From: Heterotrichella gracilis
Lineage: Eukaryota > Sar > Xanthophyceae > Tribonematales > Xanthonemataceae
NCBI GenBank assembly: GCA_032358255.1
Contig: JAULBX010026940.1
Span: forward strand, 186,001-250,000
Direction: 5' to 3'
DNA: 64,000 bases
In this document: piece after piece, positions 1-7,568 of the stretch
Layout: every line of letters begins with the position of its first letter
How positions within the stretch are numbered: position 1 is the first letter of the stretch
The notes under the pieces: generated by a model
The model's input: only the letters and a program-made list of their open reading frames with translations
Told to the model about the DNA's origin: nothing
The model's database searches: none
Position numbers and translations under genes: made by a program

Positions 1-1073
1 GACGAATACAAGGCCTTGGGCCACGTTATTGTCCAAGTATTGAGGATAAGATCACACGTTTTAGTGAAAGGGAACGCCATCAGTTATTCGTCGAACCCGA
101 GGGCTGGAATACGGTGGAGATCTATGTAAATGGTTTCTCTACTTCTTTACCTATAGATGTACAGCAAAAAGCGCTTTCCTTAATTCCCGGTTTTGAAAAG
201 GCCAGGATGTTTCGCCCAGGCTACGCTATAGAATACGATTACTTTCCACCAACACAACTAAAGCTTACACTTGAGACAAAGTTGGTTGACAATTTATATT
301 TTGCCGGACAGATAAACGGTACGACCGGTTATGAAGAAGCTGCTTGTCAGGGGATGATGGCCGGGATAAACGCGCATTTAAAAGTAAACGAAAAAGCGCC
401 GCTGATCTTGAACCGTTATGAAGCTTATATTGGAGTATTGATCGATGACCTTGTTACCAAAGGGACCGACGAGCCTTACCGTATGTTCACCTCGCGCGCA
501 GAATATCGATTGTTATTGCGCCAGGACAATGCTGACGTGCGTTTAACGCCTTTATCTAACGCTTTGGGGCTTGCCGCAAACGACCGAATGGAACGAGTAA
601 ACAAGAAGATGACAGGTTATAACAAGATCATTGATTACTTTAAGAATACCAGCGGGGAACCACATGTACTTAATCCTTTCTTAGAATCTATAGGCTCTGC
701 CCCACTCTCTCAAAAGACGCGGTTATTTAATGTATTATCACGACCAAATATTTCGGCAACAGATCTTGCTCGATACGATGCTTCTTTAGCAAACGCCCTT
801 TCCGAATACGATGCTGAAACGATTGAACAAGCCGAAATCTTAATGAAGTATGAAGGGTATATTGAGCGTGAAAAAGAGAACGCCGATAAACAAAAACGCC
901 TAGAAGATTATGTAATTAATGAATCGTTTAACTACGATTCTATTAAAAGTTTAGGCGCTGAGGCTATAGAAAAGTTCAAGAAATTTAAGCCTCATACTAT
1001 TGGTCAGGCCAGCCGTATTTCGGGAATCAATCCCGCAGACATCTCAGTGCTATTAGTTCATTTAGGAAGATAA
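1..1073 (+). CDS. mnmG: tRNA uridine-5-carboxymethylaminomethyl modification enzyme MnmG, 5' partial
   Basis: The gene enters from the left edge and is open in the third frame from base 3. The first visible residues read [17 protein letters not shown], the family signature that precedes the FAD-facing part of MnmG (GidA). Further motifs such as [21 protein letters not shown] and [17 protein letters not shown] are diagnostic, and the C-terminal helical region that binds MnmE is complete. MnmG with MnmE installs the cmnm5 group on U34 of certain tRNAs using FAD, methylenetetrahydrofolate and glycine. The N-terminal dinucleotide-binding fold lies outside the window. mnmG often sits near oriC, and the parS-like sites just downstream fit with that. 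Function is certain; only the start is missing. Confidence 0.97.
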   Translation, partial: RIQGLGPRYCPSIEDKITRFSERERHQLFVEPEGWNTVEIYVNGFSTSLPIDVQQKALSLIPGFEKARMFRPGYAIEYDYFPPTQLKLTLETKLVDNLYFAGQINGTTGYEEAACQGMMAGINAHLKVNEKAPLILNRYEAYIGVLIDDLVTKGTDEPYRMFTSRAEYRLLLRQDNADVRLTPLSNALGLAANDRMERVNKKMTGYNKIIDYFKNTSGEPHVLNPFLESIGSAPLSQKTRLFNVLSRPNISATDLARYDASLANALSEYDAETIEQAEILMKYEGYIEREKENADKQKRLEDYVINESFNYDSIKSLGAEAIEKFKKFKPHTIGQASRISGINPADISVLLVHLGR

Positions 1074-1079
1074 ATTTAA

Positions 1080-1095
1080 TGTTTCACATGAAACG
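1080..1095. promoter_or_regulatory. parS-like ParB site, copy 1 (degenerate)
   Basis: TGTTTCACATGAAACG lies in the 32-base gap between mnmG and the methyltransferase gene. It differs from the bacterial parS palindrome TGTTTCACGTGAAACA at the central base pair and at the last base. Taken alone it would be weak; it is listed because three closer matches follow within 1 kb. Confidence 0.6.
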
Positions 1096-1105
1096 TTTTT
1101 AATAT

Positions 1106-1981
1106 ATGACTAGTCTTAATAATTGTCCCGTTTGTAACGCTACTTCTTTTAAACCTATTTTAACCTGTAAAGATTATACGGTAAGTAAGGAAGATTTTAC
1201 AATTGTTGTTTGCCAAAGCTGCAACTTTAAATTTACAAACCCGAGACCCGGAAACGAGGTTTTGGGTAACTATTATAAGTCTGAAGATTACATTTCTCAC
1301 TCTAATACCAAAAAAGGAATTATCTCGCAGCTTTATCATGCCGTTAGAAATTATACTCTAAAGAAGAAGATCCAACTTGTTTCTAAACATGTTTCACGTG
1401 GAACAATATTAGACTATGGTTGTGGTACTGGAATGTTTTTAAAGGTTTGCCAGAATAAGGGATGGAAGTCATTTGGAATTGAACCCGACGAAGGCGCAGC
1501 TAAAATTGGAAGTGAAATGGGGCTTACTGTTTTCTCTGATAAGACTAAAATTAAGCCGGAACTTAAGTTTGATGCTATTACTTTGTGGCACGTTTTAGAG
1601 CATGTGACTGATCTTGATGACACCTTGAACTTCTTTAAAGCTAAACTAAACCCTAAAGGAGTTTTAATAATTGCTGTACCCAATCATACTAGTTTTGATG
1701 CACAGTATTATAAAGAATTTTGGGCAGCTTACGATGTGCCCCGTCACCTTTACCATTTTCATAAGGAAACTATTGAGAAGCTTTTAAGTCGTTTCGACTG
1801 TACTTTAGTTGAAACTAAGCCTATGAAGTTTGACAGTTTTTATGTTAGTATGCTTAGCGAGAAATATAAGACAGGGTCTATTAAATACGTTAGTGCTTTT
1901 ATTACCGGCTTACGATCTAACCTTAAAGCTAAGGCCGCTGAGAATTATTCAAGTGTTATTTATGTTTTTAAAAAGAAGTAA
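1106..1981 (+). CDS. Zinc-ribbon class I SAM-dependent methyltransferase
   Basis: This 291-residue protein begins with a four-cysteine zinc ribbon (CPVC near residue 7 and CQSC near residue 36), followed by a Rossmann-fold methyltransferase. The SAM-binding motif I ILDYGCGTGMFLK is near residue 102 and the post-motif HVLEHV is near residue 160. This is the Methyltransf_23 arrangement, often found acting on sugars, lipids or unknown small molecules. The substrate cannot be read from the sequence. It follows mnmG by 32 bases and may be co-transcribed. A perfect parS-like site lies inside its coding sequence. Family assignment is firm; the biological role is unknown. Confidence 0.85.
   Translation: MTSLNNCPVCNATSFKPILTCKDYTVSKEDFTIVVCQSCNFKFTNPRPGNEVLGNYYKSEDYISHSNTKKGIISQLYHAVRNYTLKKKIQLVSKHVSRGTILDYGCGTGMFLKVCQNKGWKSFGIEPDEGAAKIGSEMGLTVFSDKTKIKPELKFDAITLWHVLEHVTDLDDTLNFFKAKLNPKGVLIIAVPNHTSFDAQYYKEFWAAYDVPRHLYHFHKETIEKLLSRFDCTLVETKPMKFDSFYVSMLSEKYKTGSIKYVSAFITGLRSNLKAKAAENYSSVIYVFKKK
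1390..1405. promoter_or_regulatory. parS-like ParB site, copy 2
   Basis: TGTTTCACGTGGAACA lies inside the methyltransferase coding sequence. It matches the general parS consensus TGTTYCACGTGRAACA at all 16 positions. Variants of this form are known ParB targets in Bacillus and Pseudomonas. A site inside a gene is normal for parS. Confidence 0.8.
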
Positions 1982-1982
1982 T

Positions 1983-1998
1983 TGTTCCTCGTGGAACA
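1983..1998. promoter_or_regulatory. parS-like ParB site, copy 3
   Basis: TGTTCCTCGTGGAACA begins two bases after the methyltransferase stop. It has one mismatch (T for A at position 7) to the parS consensus. It sits directly before the intergenic terminator. Confidence 0.7.
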
Positions 1999-2002
1999 AA
2001 AA

Positions 2003-2033
2003 GAAAAAGCGGCCTGATGAGGGCCGCTTTTTT
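2003..2033. terminator. Bidirectional rho-independent terminator
   Basis: A 7-bp GC stem (AGCGGCC with GGCCGCT, loop TGATGAG) is flanked by an A-tract on the left and a T-tract on the right. It lies between the convergent methyltransferase and dnaE genes and can end transcription from both sides. Confidence 0.85.
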
Positions 2034-2061
2034 AGTTTAGGTTTATTTAATAGAACCCAGA

Positions 2062-2077
2062 TGTTTCACGTGGAACA
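2062..2077. promoter_or_regulatory. parS-like ParB site, copy 4
   Basis: TGTTTCACGTGGAACA, identical to copy 2 and a full match to the parS consensus, abuts the stop codon of the minus-strand dnaE gene. With copy 3 it brackets the terminator. Confidence 0.8.
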
Positions 2078-5000
2078 TTAGGCAGTATAAGCCGGAATAT
2101 ACGGACCCAAAAAAGTTTTATTAGGAGACTGAGCCAACAACCCTATTGCGTCATCCTGGTTCATGATCTTAACCTTACCCATCCGTTTTGCCTCCAACAT
2201 TGGAAACCCAAACTCTTCTGTAATGACCCCCTCAATTAAATAGATCCCAATTCCTTCAAAGCGGTATTTAGAATATACATCCGGGAAATGTACCGTATCA
2301 AAAAGGTCTCCAACAGCATCTATAAAAGTACCGAAAGCCATGCGGTCTCCCCTCTTAGTATAAACCACTCGCTCGTTAACAAAATTGCCCATTAGGCGCA
2401 CAGTTTTACCCGTATTGTCTATCAGGGCCTTTGTTAAGAGATCGCCCCTAAAAGGGGTTTTAATCAAACTATAAAAGTCGTTTGTAATTGGGAAACCAAA
2501 TAAAGCTAATTCATCAAAGAGATCTTCTACAAACGAACCGGCTAATTTAGGGAGGAAAAATTGCTTGGCCGGTTCGGAGAACATTTTTAAAGTACTCTCC
2601 GGCTTCCCTGTTTCTTTCCCTAAAATATAGTACGAATTCCAATATAAAGTTTTCTTGTTATTATCGAAAATACGGCATGCTCCACATTTTATTAATATTA
2701 ATAATTGCTCTAATTTGATTTGCGTTCTGCAAACAAGATCTGAAAAGTCTGCATAAACTCCCCCCTCCTCTCTTCCCTTTATTATTCTTTCTATGGTGTT
2801 TTTCTCCAGACTTTTTACGTGAATAAAACCTAGATAAATGTCCCTATCATAAAGCGTGGTTAAATTCTCGGAGTTATTAACACATGGTAAATGCACATTG
2901 CCCCCTAACTTCTTGGCTTCATAAATATAAACCCAGGTACGATAAAAGCCGCCAAAATTGTTTATGACGGCTACTATGAACTCCAATGGATAATGTGCTT
3001 TTAAATACAAACTCTGATAGCTTTCTACGGCATAACTTGCCGAATGTGCTTTGCTAAAACTAAAGCCCGCAAAACTTTCCATTTGGTACCAAATAGTTTC
3101 GCTTACCGCTTCATCATAACCTTTAGCTTTACAATTCTCAAAGAATTTCTTTTTGATGTTGATAAGGTGTTGTACTCCCCTTTTCTTACCACTCATTAAT
3201 CTTCTTAACATATCCGCCTCGGCTAAATTTAATCCACCGTAATGGTGACCAATTTTTAAAACATCTTCCTGGTAGATCATCACTCCAAAAGTCTCCTTCA
3301 ATTGTTCCTCCATTATGGGATGCGCATATTGAATATTTTCCTGATCATGAAAGCGCCGGATAAATTCTTTCATCATTCCGCTACTTGCAACTCCGGGGCG
3401 GATAATAGAACTTGCTGCAGTAAGCATAATATAGGTATCACATTTCAGCTTGCGAAGCAAACCTCTCATCGCTGGACTTTCTACATAAAAACAACCAATC
3501 GTATCTCCATTCTTTAAATGCTCTTTTACTTTGAGGTCTTCTTTAAATCTTTTTATGTCGTGAATGTCTAATGTAATTCCCTGGTTTTTTAGAATGAGTT
3601 TTGTGGCGTCGTTAATATGCCCAATTCCCCGTTGTGATAAAATATCTAATTTCTCGAAACCAATTTCTTCGGCGGTATGCATATCCCATTGCACGGTTGG
3701 ATATCCTTTTGGGGGAAGATCTAAAGCAGTATAATAGGAGAGAGGTAATTCGGAAATTAGAATTCCGCCTGCGTGAATGGATCTATAATTTGGAGTGCGT
3801 TGTAAGCTTGCTCCTATCTTAAATATCATGGTAGAGATCTCGTCGAACTCTTTATTTTTAAGCGCGGCTTCTACTTTTTCTTCCGGCATATTTACCAGCG
3901 TTTCTATTTGTTGTTTTGGTAAACCAAACACTTTACCTAATTCGCGCACCATACTTCTATCTTTAAAATTGGTAACAGTGCCAAGTAAGGCAGTGTTTTT
4001 TTTGCCATACTTTTTAAATACATAATCCAAAACCGTGTCGCGATCTTTCCAACAATAATCAATATCAAAATCGGGGGGAACAGAACGCTCGGGATTTAAG
4101 AAGCGTTCAAAATAAAGATCTAATTCTATAGGATCTACATCTGTTATCTTTAAACAAAACGCAACAACACTATTTGCGCCCGAACCTCTTCCTACATGAT
4201 AAATTCCCTGACTCTTACTAAAGCGAATAATATCCCAGGTAATTAAAAAGTAGGCGGCAAAGCCCATATCGTTAATAATTTTTAGCTCATGATCGACCCG
4301 CGCTTTTTTATTTGGAACGTTTGTTCCGTATCGTTTTTCGAGCCCAGAGTAGGCAAGACGTTTTAATAACCAGGTATCTGCTTCTGCAGACTTAGTAAAA
4401 AGCCGTTTATTTTTGTTGCCCTTAAACTCAAAGTCAAAACTGCAATTAGAAATTAACCTCTTGGCATTCTCTAACAGAAATTCATAACCCTCTAAGCGCT
4501 TTTCTAAAGCTTTTTTATCAATAAAAAACTCATTATTAAAAGCATGTTGTTCGGGTGTTAATTTTGTGATAAGGGTATTAAGCGAAATAGCACGAAGATG
4601 TTTGTGCACCTCAAAATGTTCTGCCTCAGCAAAAGAAACGGGATGGAAGAATACCAATTTATCTTCTAAGCCCTTATATCTATATAGCCGAAGAATATCA
4701 TTTAATCCCGCGCCAACAAACTCATTGTCTTTTAAAACGGTTGGAAAATTTTTTAAGCGATAGATCCAGTAAACGTTTTTGCTTTGCGGCGGCTGAGCGG
4801 GTAGGGGCTTGCCCGATAAATTATGTTCTGTGAGGAACTCGTTCAGGAACGAAAAACCATGATGGTTCTTTGCAATACCGGTATATAAATAGTTGAATTC
4901 TTCTTTTCCGCGAAACTCAATTCCCGCAAGGATCTTAAGCTCTAATTTGTTTTCTTTACAATGATGAAGGCATTCTAAAACGCCGGTAGAATTGTTTATA

Positions 5001-5110
5001 TCTGTAATGACAACAGATCCAGCACCATGTTGTGCTGCCAGCTGAAGCAATTGCTCAACAGATAATGTGCCGTATTTAAGGCTGTAGAAAGTATGACAGT
5101 TAAGCCACAT
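2078..5110 (-). CDS. dnaE2: DNA polymerase III alpha subunit, short DnaE2-like form
   Basis: This 1010-residue protein is a C-family polymerase. It has an N-terminal PHP domain (starting MWLNCHTFYS), the palm catalytic motif PPDFDIDY around residues 344-351, and a helix-hairpin-helix and OB region at the C terminus. It is shorter than replicative DnaE (about 1160 residues or more), as is usual for the translesion DnaE2/ImuC class. The first PHP metal-binding motif reads N-C-H rather than H-x-H, so the PHP site may be inactive. It lies 8 bases after a Y-family polymerase gene, which supports a role in translesion synthesis. The exact subtype is inferred from length and context; a second replicative DnaE would be expected elsewhere. 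Confidence 0.88.
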   Translation of the reverse strand: MWLNCHTFYSLKYGTLSVEQLLQLAAQHGAGSVVITDINNSTGVLECLHHCKENKLELKILAGIEFRGKEEFNYLYTGIAKNHHGFSFLNEFLTEHNLSGKPLPAQPPQSKNVYWIYRLKNFPTVLKDNEFVGAGLNDILRLYRYKGLEDKLVFFHPVSFAEAEHFEVHKHLRAISLNTLITKLTPEQHAFNNEFFIDKKALEKRLEGYEFLLENAKRLISNCSFDFEFKGNKNKRLFTKSAEADTWLLKRLAYSGLEKRYGTNVPNKKARVDHELKIINDMGFAAYFLITWDIIRFSKSQGIYHVGRGSGANSVVAFCLKITDVDPIELDLYFERFLNPERSVPPDFDIDYCWKDRDTVLDYVFKKYGKKNTALLGTVTNFKDRSMVRELGKVFGLPKQQIETLVNMPEEKVEAALKNKEFDEISTMIFKIGASLQRTPNYRSIHAGGILISELPLSYYTALDLPPKGYPTVQWDMHTAEEIGFEKLDILSQRGIGHINDATKLILKNQGITLDIHDIKRFKEDLKVKEHLKNGDTIGCFYVESPAMRGLLRKLKCDTYIMLTAASSIIRPGVASSGMMKEFIRRFHDQENIQYAHPIMEEQLKETFGVMIYQEDVLKIGHHYGGLNLAEADMLRRLMSGKKRGVQHLINIKKKFFENCKAKGYDEAVSETIWYQMESFAGFSFSKAHSASYAVESYQSLYLKAHYPLEFIVAVINNFGGFYRTWVYIYEAKKLGGNVHLPCVNNSENLTTLYDRDIYLGFIHVKSLEKNTIERIIKGREEGGVYADFSDLVCRTQIKLEQLLILIKCGACRIFDNNKKTLYWNSYYILGKETGKPESTLKMFSEPAKQFFLPKLAGSFVEDLFDELALFGFPITNDFYSLIKTPFRGDLLTKALIDNTGKTVRLMGNFVNERVVYTKRGDRMAFGTFIDAVGDLFDTVHFPDVYSKYRFEGIGIYLIEGVITEEFGFPMLEAKRMGKVKIMNQDDAIGLLAQSPNKTFLGPYIPAYTA

Positions 5111-5118
5111 GGCATAGG

Positions 5119-6327
5119 TTAACGAAGTAAAATTTTAGACGTTGGTTTTTTAGGATTCTCTTTTTGGTGCAATAATAAACCCGGGCAATGCATGACCGAA
5201 TTATCGCCAAAACGTTTTTTTATTTTGTCAAGCGTTTGGTATAAACTTATTTGACTGGTGGTATTATCAAACAAATTTATTTGCTGGTTGCCTTGGCAAA
5301 GTTCGGTTAGTTTTACGCCAATTAAACGTATCAGCATGCGCTTTTCATATAGCTTTTTAAACAGCTGTTTTGCAATGGAAACAATTTGATGATCAAAAGC
5401 TGTTAAAGAGATCTTTTGTTGAATGGTATGTGTATCAAAATTAGAATAACGCAATTTTATAACTACACAACCGGCTACTTTTCCTTCTTTGCGCAATTGA
5501 AAACAAACCTCTTCTACCATCCCCGCAATAACCTCATCTAGCATTTTAATATCAATAGTGTCTTTATTAAATGTCATTTCACTGCTAATGGATTTTCTTT
5601 CACTATAAGGTTCCACGGGTGAGGTATCAATGCCGTGTGCTTTTTCCCAAAGCGAAATGCCACTTTTGCCAAATACTTTTTGCAATAACTCTATTGGCAC
5701 TTGTCGCAAGCCTTGTATGGTAGTAATACCCAATTGCTTTAGCTGCTCCTCTGTTTTTGCGCCCACCATAGGTATTTTACCTACCGCTAAAGGAGATAAA
5801 AAAGGAATAACATTTTCCTGAGGCACATACAATTCGCCATTAGGTTTACTTTGATCGGTAGCTATTTTTGAAACTGTTTTGTTAACTGATAAACCAAACG
5901 AGATGGGGAGTCCACTTTCTCTAATAATGGTTTGTCGGAGTTCTTTGACCCATTTAAGACAGTTAAAAAACTTGTCCATTCCTGTAAGGTCGATGTAGTG
6001 TTCGTCGATACTTGATTTTTCATATAGAGGTGATTTATTTTCTATTATTTCAGTTACGTCTTTTGAGTATTTTGAATAGGCGTCCATGTCCGGGCTAATA
6101 TATATTCCAACACCCTCTGGACAAAGCATTTTTGCCTGTTTAATTGGCATGGCCGATCGCAGACCATATTTGCGCGCCTCATAACTGCAGGACGAAATAA
6201 CACCTCGGTTACTTCCGCCGCCAATAATAAGCGGTTTGCCAATGTACGCGCTGTTTCGTAGGCGTTCTACCGACACAAAAAAACTATCCAGATCTAAGTG
6301 TGCTATTTGCCTTTGCATATTATTCAC
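5119..6327 (-). CDS. dinB: Y-family translesion DNA polymerase (DNA polymerase IV type)
   Basis: The 402-residue product carries all Y-family catalytic motifs: HLDLDSFFVSVE near residue 10, SYEARKYGLRSAMP near residue 47, and SSIDEHYIDLTG near residue 104, so the active-site acidic residues are present. This distinguishes it from ImuB, which lacks them. Helix-hairpin-helix thumb residues (VGKIPMVGAKTEEQL) and a little-finger domain follow. The start could be either ATG of MNNM. It forms an operon with the downstream short dnaE. No LexA-type operator was recognised upstream, so SOS control is not shown. Confidence 0.92.
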   Translation of the reverse strand: MNNMQRQIAHLDLDSFFVSVERLRNSAYIGKPLIIGGGSNRGVISSCSYEARKYGLRSAMPIKQAKMLCPEGVGIYISPDMDAYSKYSKDVTEIIENKSPLYEKSSIDEHYIDLTGMDKFFNCLKWVKELRQTIIRESGLPISFGLSVNKTVSKIATDQSKPNGELYVPQENVIPFLSPLAVGKIPMVGAKTEEQLKQLGITTIQGLRQVPIELLQKVFGKSGISLWEKAHGIDTSPVEPYSERKSISSEMTFNKDTIDIKMLDEVIAGMVEEVCFQLRKEGKVAGCVVIKLRYSNFDTHTIQQKISLTAFDHQIVSIAKQLFKKLYEKRMLIRLIGVKLTELCQGNQQINLFDNTTSQISLYQTLDKIKKRFGDNSVMHCPGLLLHQKENPKKPTSKILLR

Positions 6328-6355
6328 AACGTAAAATTACTATACAAAGTAGCTG

Positions 6356-6762
6356 TTGATTGCTATGATTTGTAGTATTGTTTGTGGGGCGCAGATCACG
6401 ACAAATCAATTGTCGTTGCAGATAATTTCGTTTATATTTGGCCTACAGCAAAGGGCTGTCTCATGCGTAACGAATCAAAAAGAACAGGAAAAATTATTGG
6501 CAGTTGTCGAAGAGCAAAAAGTAATTACCTATTCCGTTTTTGCAGGCCTTATGTTGGTGTTGCTTTTTGCGTTCTTTGTTTTTAACCGACTACGCATTAC
6601 CCGCAAACAATAAGAAGTTATAGAAACACAGAAAGAGTTGGTGGAGCAAAAGCAAAAGAGGCAATAGTCAGCATTAAGTAGGCCAAACGCGCACAGCAGT
6701 CCTTATTACCATCTGAAAAATATATTGCCCGAAACTTGCAACATTTAAATAAAAAACCTTAA
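6356..6762 (+). pseudogene. Decayed 3' remnant of a TPR-type membrane sensor
   Basis: Bases 6356-6613 encode a short coiled coil, a membrane segment (YSVFAGLMLVLLFAFFVF) and NRLRITRKQ, which is the usual pre-linker of Bacteroidota TPR-sensor/SpoIIE proteins. The reading then breaks at a TAA (6611-6613), continues as EVIETQKELVEQKQK, shifts frame near 6658, meets a TAG at 6679, and resumes as AKRAQQSLLPSEKYIARNLQHLNKKP before a natural stop at 6760. The last stretch is the linker that the intact paralogue near 57.1 kb also ends with. The N-terminal TPR part is absent. This is a host gene in decay, next to its likely former partner phosphatase. Confidence 0.75.
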
Positions 6763-6771
6763 TTTAGAATC

Positions 6772-7482
6772 ATGGAAACAGCAACTGAAACAAAAAACTT
6801 TTTTATCCTGTATAAACCAAAGGATATTGTTAGCGGAGATTTTTATTATGCACAGTCGCATAAACCCGCAGGAAGCCAAAATGAGATTTTTTATCTGTGT
6901 ACAGCAGATTGTACAGGGCACGGTGTTCCGGGCGCTTTAATGAGCATGGTGGGCATTTCCCGCCTCAACGAGTCCATTATCGAAAAAAATCTTATCCATC
7001 CAAACGAGATATTAGATAATATGCGTAAAGGCATTATTGCCTCGCTAAACCCTGAGGGCAGCGAAGAAGAGAGTAAAGATGGTATGGATTGTGTGCTTTG
7101 TGCATACGATTTTAAAAATATGGTTTTAGAGTTTTCGGCGGCAAACAACCCGCTTTGGTTAGTGCGCGACAAAAAAATTATTGAATACAAGCCAGACAAA
7201 ATGCCGGTAGGCAAATATCATGATGAAACTAAACCTTTCACGCTTCAAAAAATAGATCTTCAAAAAGGAGATATTGTTTACACCTTTACTGACGGTTTTG
7301 CCGATCAGTTTGGTGGTGCAAAAGGAAAAAAATTCAAATACAAACAATTAGGCGAATTTTTACTTGCAAACGTTGATGATCCTATGGACAAACAAAAGCA
7401 AAAATTGCAAGATGCTTTTGAGAACTGGAGAGGTCAATTAGAGCAGGTTGACGATGTTTGCATCATAGGTGTAAAAATATAA
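6772..7482 (+). CDS. Stand-alone SpoIIE/RsbU-type PP2C phosphatase
   Basis: The 236 residues make up a single SpoIIE-family phosphatase domain. Visible motifs are PKDIVSGDFYYA, DCTGHGVPGALMSMVG, DGMDCVLCAYD, FTDGFADQFGG and QVDDVCIIG, which supply the metal-binding aspartates. It closely resembles the C-terminal domain of the TPR sensor encoded at 35.2-37.2 kb. Such enzymes dephosphorylate serine or threonine on anti-sigma-factor antagonists or other partners. Here the sensor half just upstream is decayed, so the enzyme either acts alone or is on its way to loss. The 3' end of the gene is duplicated downstream. Confidence 0.88.
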   Translation: METATETKNFFILYKPKDIVSGDFYYAQSHKPAGSQNEIFYLCTADCTGHGVPGALMSMVGISRLNESIIEKNLIHPNEILDNMRKGIIASLNPEGSEEESKDGMDCVLCAYDFKNMVLEFSAANNPLWLVRDKKIIEYKPDKMPVGKYHDETKPFTLQKIDLQKGDIVYTFTDGFADQFGGAKGKKFKYKQLGEFLLANVDDPMDKQKQKLQDAFENWRGQLEQVDDVCIIGVKI

Positions 7483-7545
7483 AGGCAAACGAGTCAGTTT
7501 ATCCTGAGCTTTCCGAAGGAATGTTTGCATCATAGGTGTAAAAAT
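7454..7545. repeat. 25-bp direct repeat flanking a REP-like motif
   Basis: The last 25 bases around the phosphatase stop (7454-7478) recur exactly at 7521-7545. The 42 bases between them end in TCCTGAGCTTTCCGAAGGA (7502-7520), an imperfect palindrome of the kind scattered between bacterial genes as REP-like repeats. The second copy lies in the upstream region of the radical SAM gene. Confidence 0.8.
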
Positions 7546-7554
7546 TTAATTGCT

Positions 7555-7562
7555 TACCTTTG
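7555..7562 (+). promoter_or_regulatory. Bacteroidota -7 box for the radical SAM gene
   Basis: TACCTTTG matches TAnnTTTG and ends 6 bases before the ATG at 7569. Transcription would begin at or next to the start codon, implying a leaderless or nearly leaderless mRNA. No good -33 box was found. Confidence 0.5.
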
Positions 7563-7568
7563 CGCTTA

